Positions 45,837 to 53,404 of a stretch of 64,000 bases of DNA are shown piece after piece. How positions within the stretch are numbered: the stretch's first letter is position 1; each line of letters starts with the position of its first letter. The DNA is from Ancylostoma caninum (lineage: Eukaryota > Nematoda > Chromadorea > Rhabditida > Ancylostomatidae). Position numbers and translations under genes: made by a program. The notes beneath the pieces were generated by a model, which was not told the origin of the DNA, did not search any database, and worked only from the letters and a program-made list of their open reading frames with translations. The stretch is taken from positions 1,350,001 through 1,414,000 of the forward strand of contig JBAJFG010000604.1 in assembly GCA_037903475.1 (NCBI GenBank), written 5' to 3'.

Positions 45837-45978
45837 CAAGTGCTCCGACTCGCCTACGCCGAGTCTCGCGACTGTATGCTTCATCCGTTTGGACGGATGG
45901 AAAGTAAAGTTACCTGAGTACCAAGGTCCCGCGAAGCGAGCAAGTGCGAGACTCGCCGAAGGCGAGTTGGAGCACTTG
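45837..45978. mobile_element. GC-hairpin MITE (142 bp)
   Basis: Inverted ends caagtgctccgactcgcc... and ...ggcgagttggagcacttg run for about 36 bp, with TA on both sides (45,835-45,836 and 45,979-45,980). Inner hairpin words (ctcgcctacgccgag, gcgaagcgagc) add more fold-back potential. Confidence 0.85.
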
Positions 45979-45997
45979 TATACACTAAAAGTCGTCT

Positions 45998-47011
45998 TTA
46001 ACTAAGTTGCCACTTTATTCGAAAAAAAAAACTAAACACATCTAGATTTGCTCTCACATATTTAATAAAGTCCACCTTTTCAACAGAGGCCACTCTTTTT
46101 TCAAACTGCTGGAAGAGGTCGATGGTGTCGCCCTTGTACACTTCCTTTTCCAGATCGAGGGCAAACTGACTAATGTTACCCACTTGATGAGACCTCAGCG
46201 CTTCCACGAATTCCTTACTCGCGTGCGTATACTGGACGTCATCTGAAACATTAATTTACGGAAAGTTGTTGATACACCAAACAGGTGCTTGACCTCACTT
46301 CCACGGTCACACTCTGGGGTGTCCTCTTCAGCAACTCGCGGCCGATGACTCTCACATCAGTCACTACTCCTGTCAGCTTTTGTGTATCAATCCGTTGCTC
46401 CAGCTGGAGCTCCTTCGTTGCCGTCCGCCGCTCAAGCTCCCCGACCCTCAAGATGAGCTCGTCCAGCAGCTTGCAGACCCCCTCAAGAGATGCGGTATCC
46501 ACTGATGCTGTATCCACTGACGTCGTAGATAAGGGAGACGGTGAACGACTGAAATAAAGCGCTACTTGACAAGCTTTTCATTGATTGAAGAAGTTCAGTA
46601 GCACACCTCGACTGTATTCCAGTTCCCTCACAAACTGTAAAAGGAAGCTGCCGCAACTGATCATCCGTGTTGACGGAGAGTATCTCTTCATCACAGAAAT
46701 CCCTAGTTCCAATGGCTAGAATCTAAAAGCAATTCTGATCGTTTTCTGTACCATATGAATGTTTGAGCTGATTTCCAAGCAGAAACGTTAAAAGATGGAC
46801 TTACCTTCGTTTGGTAGTTCCGACCATTCCATTGGACTTTGAATGGTCTGTCCACAACTGGAGAGCCATCGACGTCCTTGACGGAAACAACATCAGCAGA
46901 TTTAGCCTCTAGCAAGAAGGCAATAGCGTCATGGTCGTCGCAAAATGAGTATAATGCCAACTCATCAACTTCGACAGAAGTATATTCTGCGACTGCCACC
47001 AAAATTGACAT
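45998..47011 (-). CDS. Four-exon gene of chromatin/BEN-like character within the composite element
   Basis: Exons on minus: 47,011 to about 46,805 (ATG start; donor gtaagt), 46,608-46,723 (acceptor cttttag, donor gtgtgc), about 46,297-46,554 (acceptor tttcag, donor gtgagg), and about 46,230 or 46,240 down to the stop at 45,998. The first three join in phase. The first two exons give an acidic N-terminal module ending in KVQWNGRNYQTKILAIGT, which resembles the small beta-barrel modules of chromatin proteins. Exon 3 has an STTSVDTASVDTAS run, then a leucine-rich coiled coil. Exon 4 (FALDLEKEVYKGDTIDLFQQ...EKVDFIKY) is reminiscent of a BEN domain. For exon 4, phase needs the acceptor at tccag rather than at tttcag. 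About 250-270 residues. Family naming is tentative. A product acting on DNA or chromatin inside the nucleus is inference. Confidence 0.6.
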
Positions 47012-47309
47012 GGCGTGGCCTTCCCTGAGAGTACGCTAACAATTACCCCTGAGGATGTATCACTGCGGCCTCAGTTGCTTTAGGGATAGTGGCAAACTAG
47101 AGAGCGTTGAACAGGCAGATCTACTGGCAACCATACTGACCATTCTACCTTCCACTATTGCTGTTGCTGATTACGTGAAAATATTATGCCTCTTCTCAGG
47201 AAGGAGAAACGTCTGTCTCAAATTCTTTCCGCTATCGAACAGGTAAGAGATCTTCCTTGATTTGAACTGATTCCTCCGTTCCACTCGAGCTTTCTTCTTA
47301 GGTCGATTC

Positions 47310-47580
47310 ATCGGTATCGTATAGGCGCCCCCCCCCCCCCCGAGAATGGGTCGCCAAATTTTCGAAATTACTTTACAATACAAATAAAAATCTTGTGTTA
47401 GTTTATTTTTAATTGTTTATTTTTATTATTATTTTTAATATATTTTTTATTTATTGTTTATTATTATAATTAATATTATTATTAATTTTATTTTCTGGGT
47501 CCCCAAAACGGCGGAGACCCCACTTTTCTTCCCACGCTCCCCCTCCCGCCCACTTTCTGCGTCCGCCACTGTCGTATAGC
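47310..47580 (-). repeat. Dispersed repeat with CTCCGC core, copy 4 (inverted), with C14 run
   Basis: On minus: gtggcggacgcagaaagtgg, ggggtctccgccgttttggg, a long AT-rich body, gcgacccattctcg and then G14 (plus 47,328-47,341). The order matches the other copies. The homopolymer sits exactly at the end of the shared part. Confidence 0.6.
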
Positions 47581-48310
47581 AGTCTTCAAAGGTTTATCAA
47601 GACGTTTACATCCAGTCATCCGCTAACTAAGAAACGACCATATAAGCCAAGGGCCTTATTAGGTAAAATAGAGTTTCTAACTTCATCCATAGAACTTATT
47701 CTTCTTGATTTTTTTTTCACTGAAGAACAGCAAGGTGAAAACTGGTTCCCGACGGTATTTTCCAGCGGAAAACCATGTTCCACTCCTGTTTTATGCATAA
47801 ACAGCATTAAGCATTAATTTTGCAAGTGATTTGTTTCGCAATGTTAAATTTTCAGCTCAATATCCCGCGATGAAACATGAGATAACTCGGAGCTATACCG
47901 CAGATAGCTCTGCCACCGCTTTCGATATAGCAACACGGCTGAAGATAAGAAACATAAGGGTCAGCGTCACGCAAATCCGATATATCAGGGATCTGCTTGG
48001 GTTTAAGCGGGCCATCACGAAGTATTGCCATGTAATAAGGGACAGAACAAGATCAAGCGGCTCGACTTTTGTATAAAAATGTTGAGGAAAGGCGACACAT
48101 TCTGTGACTGTGTATTCACTGACGAGTCGACGGCACAACGTGTGTTGCTTACAAGGGAAGTGCAACAGGCCAGACTCGCAAATCGGAATGAAACCTATCT
48201 GGCTTGAATCTTTGTTGGAGAGGGTGTTACAGTATATATTTCATTATTGCCCTCGATTCCAAAAAACAAAAATCCCACCACAGTACCATATGCGCTGCAG
48301 CACTCGTCCG

Positions 48311-48385
48311 TCAGCGACGATGTGGCCGAGTGGGGAGGATGCTGCACTGTCAGCTCGAGAGTTTGAACCCCGTCATGCGCACCTA
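48311..48385 (+). repeat. tRNA-Ser/Leu-like SINE module, copy 1
   Basis: It has gcgacgatgtggccgagtgg, which fits the 5' end and A box of a Ser/Leu tRNA, and about 45 bp later gagtttgaaccccgtc, close to a B box (ggttcgaatcc). A clean cloverleaf and acceptor stem do not form, so it is a tRNA-derived repeat, not a functional tRNA. Confidence 0.55.
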
Positions 48386-48962
48386 CCTGTTTTGCTCTCT
48401 CATTTTTTTATTCCCCCTGTGTTGTTGAAATCAAATTTAAAAGGTTAGAAGATAATACTTATCCTTACTGACGCACTAGGCACGGAATAACTACGTTATA
48501 TAAAACCTGCTTTTCTCCCTCGATTAGCTATAAAGTAGCAGTCACTTTTCACGACTGTAACTCAAAATCTTTCCCACTCGGTTCATAATGTTCGAACCTT
48601 CACGCGTCGTGGCCCTTTTGTTGGCTCGGTTTGGTCCGGGTGATGGCAACTGTGCAACTCGTGATCATTGTCTGCGCGTATTGTTCTCACCGCTTTTGCT
48701 TTGAACACTTCATTGTCTGTGTGCACCGTTGCTGCCAGTAAATGCTTTCTCATTGACCATCCTTTTCTTGTTTTGAATGAAAATTTTACAATTTTCTAGC
48801 GACTCGAGGGAAAGCTGTACGATCACTAAACTACGTTCATAGCATAGTAGTTATTCTATAGCTAGTACGTCAGTAAAGACAAGTGTTGTCTTCTAGCCCT
48901 CCAAAATTGATTTCAATAACATAGGAGGAATAAAAAACAAAAATGCAAAACGAGTGTCAATG

Positions 48963-49037
48963 ACGGGATCCAAACCCTCGACCTCCTGCCTATCAGTCCG
49001 CATCCTCTCCACTCGGCCACCTCGTCGCTGACGGACT
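48963..49037 (-). repeat. tRNA-Ser/Leu-like SINE module, copy 2 (inverted)
   Basis: On minus it reads gcgacgaggtggccgagtgg and then gggtttggatcccgtc. This is the inverted partner of the module at 48,311-48,385, with somewhat better A- and B-box agreement. Confidence 0.55.
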
Positions 49038-50093
49038 AGTGCTGCAACGCATATAGTACTGTGGTGGGATTTTTGTTTTCGCCGAGGGCAGTAACAAAAT
49101 ATATACTGCAACACCCTCTCCAACAAAGATTCAAGCCAGATAGGTTTCATCCCGATTTTCGAATATGGCCTCTTGCACTTCCCTTGTTAGTATTATTTGC
49201 CTGTCGATATACTGATTTTTATACCTATTGTAGTTGGCAGTTCAATAAATACTGCTACGTAAAGGATAAGACCTCTTCTGCACGATTGCGCAGTGGAGCA
49301 AAACATCCTGGAAAGCTGCATATTTGTAGCGGAATTCCAACCAGAGGCACCACCGAGCTGGCATTCGCGCATGGCAGCGCTAGAATTGACTCGAAGATCT
49401 ACTGCCAGGTTCTCGAAAAGTGTTTCTTGAAGTTCGCTGATAAAACGTGTAATGGTTAGTCCAGTGCCTCAGTCTTCAAGATTTCGTACATTGTTAACAT
49501 TATTGATCTATGATATCCTTAGGATATGCGAGGCTAGTGCAGGACAATGCACCTTGCCACAAGAGTGTATATATAATACAACTAGAAAAATGGAAGAGTG
49601 GGGTTTGAAGCGCTTGGAGTGGTCTGTCCCCGGATTTAAATCCTACGGAGCTCGTTTGGGGAAACATGAAAAGTTTTGTAAGGTATGCAACATGAAGTTA
49701 CGGTAATATTATTGATATATGATATAAACTCAATTTCAGAGGGCAGAAGGTGCGTATCTTAGCAGAGCTGGAAGTCTGCATAAGAGCGTACTGGAAAGCG
49801 CTCACGCCCGAGAAATGTCGGAAGTATGTTGAAAAGGTGCAGTGGAGAATGAAAAGATTATAGAGGTTGAAGGTGGAAACATAATGTGACCCTCGTCGAG
49901 AACTCAAAGAGGCTGAAAATATTTGGGGAGATTGTGACAATAACGATTCTGAAGGGGATCATAATTTTTGGTAATTTTCCCTTGAATAATTTTCCCTTGA
50001 AAAGTTCTTTAGAGCGGTTTCCTTATTGTGATTGTGATATAATTCTAGTTATTGTAGTTTTGAAGAGAAATGCATTGATACATGTGTACATCG

Positions 50094-50857
50094 GATTTAA
50101 TTAGACTTCTATTTGCCCTGAAAAGGGGCACTAGATTTTTTTCCTTTCATAAAGTGTTCGACGAAACCATTGTTGCATTGCTATCCCAGGTTCATGCATG
50201 TTTGATATCAGATCCGTTACATCAATCAATACGGAAGCCGGCTGTGTGTATGCCTAATCAATATTTAAGACCGGCTTTTTTAATGTAAACTTTCAAACTT
50301 AGAACTGTATTTGTTTGATTAACACACAAATCCGGCTGTGGTTAATGGCTGGTTTTGGTTTTCAGTTTCATCAGTGTGCAAACTCGAACATGAACAAAAC
50401 AAGGCTTTACCTGTCATTTCACTAGCTTGACACTATTGGAACGAGATTGAGCGTATTCCGGGTTATTTCCCGACACAATTCATCACAACAATTCTTCATC
50501 GATTACGGTTAAAAAAATAAAATTCGAGCGATCTCCCTACAGAAAACCCGGAAAACTCTGTAAAATCGGATTTCAAACCAGATTCCCTTGATGAAATAAA
50601 ATTTTCTCAATTTCCTATCACGTTTCCATTTCTCAACACTTCTGTCATCTTTTTAAATGCAACAGCGCTAAGGAATTGCTGAAATACCGCAGGGCACATA
50701 CGTTTGTGGCGAGGTCCAGCGATTCATCGATCGAAAGGTGCCGAGGTCACGATAATAGCCTGCCAGGGATCTGGGTGGAACGCTGGAATAAATAAGAGCG
50801 GGAACGAATCATAGTGGAACTGTTGTCAATTGATGGATATCCTCTGGATAGTTGGAC
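50094..50857. repeat. Right long terminal inverted repeat
   Basis: Inverse of 44,738-45,219, with about 260-280 bp extra between about 50,475 and 50,800, so the arm has an insertion or the left arm a deletion. Terminal words cctctggatagttggac match the left end. Confidence 0.85.
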
Positions 50858-51435
50858 GTTTAAAAAAGGAGCAGGAGGTATTTTTTACAAGCAATTGATA
50901 AAAATAATTATTGTGAAAAAACCATATAATTCAGGCAGGACGTCTGCATATTGGACCGATCACACTCCCTGGGTTAGACGTGGAAAAGGAGAATGAAAAA
51001 TCTCCTCAGGGTTCTTATACTGAAGCCGTTGTGAGTTAGATTAATCTTTGTTATATTGTTTCCATATACAATATGTTTGTATGGTCAGGCACGTTGTCTG
51101 AAACGCACTGCCGTAGACGAAGACAGCGCTGAATGCACAATGCCAAGAAAAAAGAAAAATTGTCGGGTAAAACCTGTGTCGGGTAAAAGAAAATACTACC
51201 AGTTGAATTGTACGAGTATGATTTTTTTGTTTTTGTTTGAATTTCCACCAATGTGAGTCTAAATTAAGATTCTACTGTTGAGGTTATGTTCGTTTTTTGG
51301 ATAAACTTTTAATGTGCCCTGTGTTTCTATTTTATTTTTATCCTGTTTTATTTCTTTCTTTGTGTGTAGAGCAAATGTGAAATGGATTATTCTCCGTGTT
51401 AATGCTATATGAGTGAAGACTACTGATTAGTTTGC
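50858..51435. other. No supported gene
   Basis: AT-rich sequence between the composite element and the older retroelement. Short overlapping frames at 51,051-51,256 are unrecognised. Confidence 0.4.
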
Positions 51436-51439
51436 TATC

Positions 51440-51665
51440 TTCTTAGATAGCGCGATCAGTTGGTCTATGTTGGCCGATTGGCCTAAAAAAACCGGATTTA
51501 TATTGAAACTTTTAATTAAAAGGAATTCTTTTCCGAACAGAGAGGAGTATATGTCCTGGGCATCCCTCAGCACATACACTTTCTCTGTCTTAGTAAATAG
51601 TTGTAAGAAGTTAGAAAGATTAACAAGTTTCTGTGAATGTCTGTTTCGCCTTTTAACCCCTAGAC
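51440..51665 (-). pseudogene. Downstream coding fragment of the older retroelement
   Basis: The minus frame runs for about 75 codons to a TAA near 51,440 and includes FLQLFTKTEKVYVLRD and NPVFLGQSANIDQLIALSKK. Its position just 3' of the RT fragment, on the same strand and with a stretch of stops between, suggests the C-terminal part of the same decayed element. No domain is named. Confidence 0.45.
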
Positions 51666-51875
51666 AGAGATTCTGTTTAGAAAAGAACCACTCCCTGGCT
51701 CGTCAGTAGGGGGAGGAGTGGTCTTCAGTTAGGAATAGAATGAGAGTGCTTATGTAATCGGGCCTGAGTTTATGTAGGACAAGTGGGAGTGCAATAGGCG
51801 TGAATAGAGATCATAGTGATAGTTTCTCCATTGTAGTGTAGACGCAGTAGGTGCTTAATAAGTGTAATTAATCTA

Positions 51876-52108
51876 TCCTGGAAATCTCATATCTTCATAT
51901 AGTGTACATGTGCGATAAATTCTAATAACTTCTGTATAGATAATAGCTATTTTAAGATCATTGCTAATGAAAGAATTCCCTGGTGTAAAACGATCGACTT
52001 TAAAATTGAAGTCGTCTGTCTTATTATACTGTTTACTGATAATCCGATCATTAATAACCTTAATGTTGAAATCTAAGAAGTTACATTCATAATGGTTACT
52101 GTTGGCTC
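51876..52108 (-). pseudogene. Reverse transcriptase fragment, downstream half (split by the BEL insertion)
   Basis: The minus translation begins ...NSNHYECNFLDFNIKV and continues DFNFKVDRFTPGNSF, then stops. FLDF after a Cys-rich stretch is where FLD(V/I) follows YxDD in Penelope-like and related RTs. Read together with the fragment at 61,532-61,628, it continues the same frame on the far side of the BEL element, with GGCTC duplicated at the junction. Confidence 0.75.
52104..52108 (+). repeat. Target site duplication (GGCTC), left
   Basis: Five bases immediately outside the left LTR, repeated at 61,532-61,536 outside the right LTR. A 4-6 bp duplication is normal for BEL/Pao integrases. Confidence 0.95.
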
Positions 52109-52270
52109 TGTAGTGGGCTCGGACACCGTTCAATTAACAATCTGTTTATTCACCACTGGACGTCCGCGCTTCAGTGCGGACAGTAACAACACTGAACATA
52201 ATTGCCCCGCCCATTTCTGAGCGAGGAAACCGAGAGGGCGTTGCGGCCTTTTTTATGATGGGCCGCAACA
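52109..52270 (-). repeat. BEL 3' LTR (162 bp)
   Basis: TG...CA-bounded repeat with no difference found against 61,370-61,531. On the minus strand it begins tgttgcggcc, has a cataaaaaagg TATA-like word in the loop of a 9-bp hairpin (gttgcggcc/ggccgcaac; plus 52,240-52,248 and 52,261-52,269), a second hairpin gtccgc/gcggac, and AATAAA (complement of 52,145-52,150), which is suited to 3' end formation here. Confidence 0.97.
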
Positions 52271-52880
52271 CTCCCGCGCGCACTTGAAATAACAACATTG
52301 TGGTGTAAAAAAATAGTTGAGCTAACAACTAGTACATATTTTCACGGGAAGTAAATGCGTGTATATGGCGATACAAGGAAAGATTACAAGAGGAATAATA
52401 CACCATTGTATGACTAAGTGATCGGTTAACATAAAACGGCAAGAAAAAATGAAAATTGCACCGATTAAGTGGAGGTAGTAGAGTAGGGTGATGATCACGT
52501 GTGATTTAGTATGATTTTATTGGATTTAGGAAGCCTTTGCGGTATGGCATTGCTCTAACTTGACTCCTATACTCGGAGCGAACGTGATGAAAGTAACTTG
52601 CAGTAATTAATGGATAGTAGGTGTGGGCTGGACAGTAAATAAGAGCGAGTATTATGGTGCCACGAGCATTTCCTCGCCAAGTAGTGTGAGCAGTGAGAGA
52701 CCGCTAAGGTTATGAATTACTACTGTGTGAGAACTCACTAGTGATCATCTTACAAATGAATTCGGGATGGAGAAAAATCAAAACATTTTTTCTTCATGAA
52801 AATAAGGGAGAGTTGCTAAAAAAAGGGAGAAATCAGGAAAAATTACATCCGAAAACAAACAAAAACAAAAAAAAAGTCAC
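52271..52880 (-). other. BEL 3' untranslated region
   Basis: About 610 bp between the small zinc-knuckle frame and the 3' LTR, with no frame of note. The bases directly before the LTR on minus (gtgcgcgcgggag) are purine-poor, so the polypurine tract is weak or differs from the usual A/G run. Confidence 0.6.
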
Positions 52881-53324
52881 TCAATCACTGCGATGACGTT
52901 TCTGCGGCGGACCAGAGCGGTTCGAACACAATACGGCGTGATGTTGTCCATTACAAAGTCGGCACTTCTGACTGCAGCTCCCATGTGCCGCAGCAAGACA
53001 AGAGACGCACTTGTTGAGGTCGCGAAGTCGAAGTGTACGGGAAATGGGGTCGGAATATTCAGGGCAGGTGGTGGTACGATGGCCGTCGTCGTTGTTCCCG
53101 TCACAGAAAATGCAGGGATGACGGGGAGCGGTGTTAGCGAGTACAGTGTCGACTTTTCCATCAATGGCGAGTACTTTCGTTTGGATCTCAGTGATGGAAG
53201 CTTTTAGTAGGTTGAGGGTGAGCCTCGTCGACACTTCGAAGGTGTCAGAGTGCGCCGCCGCCATTATGCCTGGCGCGAGTGAATCATCAGTGTTTGGAGT
53301 ACCGGACGCTGACAGTTTCGGCAT
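52881..53324 (-). CDS. Small zinc-knuckle protein encoded downstream of BEL env
   Basis: A 147-codon frame that starts 81 bp after the stop of the large polyprotein, on the same strand and inside the LTRs. The N-terminal half is Ser/Thr/Asp-rich with a possible short helix (NLLKASITEIQTKVLAIDGK). The C-terminal half has two Cys/His clusters: CIFCDGNN..HRTTTC and CVSCLAAAHGSCSQKCRLCNGQHHAVLC-type spacing, then a basic end (RSGPPQKRHRSD). The second cluster follows the pattern of the gag knuckles in the main frame (CWKCFSTTHRSREC..CRSCNGDHH), so it probably arose by duplication of the nucleocapsid. It would bind RNA or DNA. Expression would need a spliced or subgenomic transcript, or reinitiation. 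Function is not known. Confidence 0.75.
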   Translation of the reverse strand: MPKLSASGTPNTDDSLAPGIMAAAHSDTFEVSTRLTLNLLKASITEIQTKVLAIDGKVDTVLANTAPRHPCIFCDGNNDDGHRTTTCPEYSDPISRTLRLRDLNKCVSCLAAAHGSCSQKCRLCNGQHHAVLCSNRSGPPQKRHRSD

Positions 53325-53404
53325 GATGAGTGACAGCTACAATAACTACTTGCTACCGTAAGTGCAATGGGCGTGGCCCGAGGAAAAGGGCGTGGCCAGA
53401 GGCT

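Larger units (their letters stand above)
48160..49200. mobile_element. Inverted duplication with tRNA-like SINE core, nested in the transposase
   Basis: The segment 48,160-48,470 is present inverted at about 48,885-49,190 with around 85-90% identity by eye, around an unassigned centre. Each arm holds, in order, a stretch matching the transposase (gggaagtgcaa..ggcc), a shared sequence, and a tRNA-like module. The structure could be an inverted SINE pair or a fold-back duplication of one insertion together with its flank. Confidence 0.7.
47870..49861 (+). pseudogene. Tc1/mariner-superfamily (DDE) transposase, interrupted
   Basis: The protein would bind the element ends and catalyse its transposition. 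The N-terminal helix-turn-helix part is at 47,870-48,020 (RLKIRNIRVSVTQIRYIRDLL). After a frame change near 48,020-48,040 come KMLRKGDTFCDCVFTDESTAQ, with the first catalytic Asp. The frame then stops at about 48,205, where an inverted duplication intervenes. It resumes at about 49,240 with GAKHPGKLHICSGIPTRG. A gttagtcc...ccttag intron (49,453 to about 49,523) precedes LVQDNAPCHKS (second Asp). SPDLNPTELVWGNMK contains the final Glu, and a second intron (gtaata...tttcag) leads to the C-terminus ALTPEKCRKYVEKVQWRMK, stop at about 49,861. The motifs point to the Tc1/Tc3 side (DDE) rather than mariner (DDD). The copy is inactive. Confidence 0.85.
44738..50857. mobile_element. Composite DNA transposon with long inverted repeats (~6.1 kb)
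   Basis: Long inverted repeats at both ends frame a broken Tc1/mariner-superfamily transposase (plus), an intron-containing gene (minus), and nested insertions. TIRs of about 0.45 kb are known for Tc3-type elements, so a Tc3-like origin is possible. The outer ends gtccaac/gttggac are not bordered by TA, so the true termini or the class are not settled. Ownership of the minus-strand gene by the element is inference from position. Confidence 0.6.

Noticed and set aside
48311..48385. Functional tRNA gene
   Set aside because: A- and B-box words are present but no acceptor stem or full cloverleaf forms, and the module is duplicated in inverted orientation.
48893..49150. 85-codon minus frame mirrored by frames at 48,104-48,448
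   Set aside because: The frames are inverted duplicates of repeat DNA and contain the tRNA-like module.
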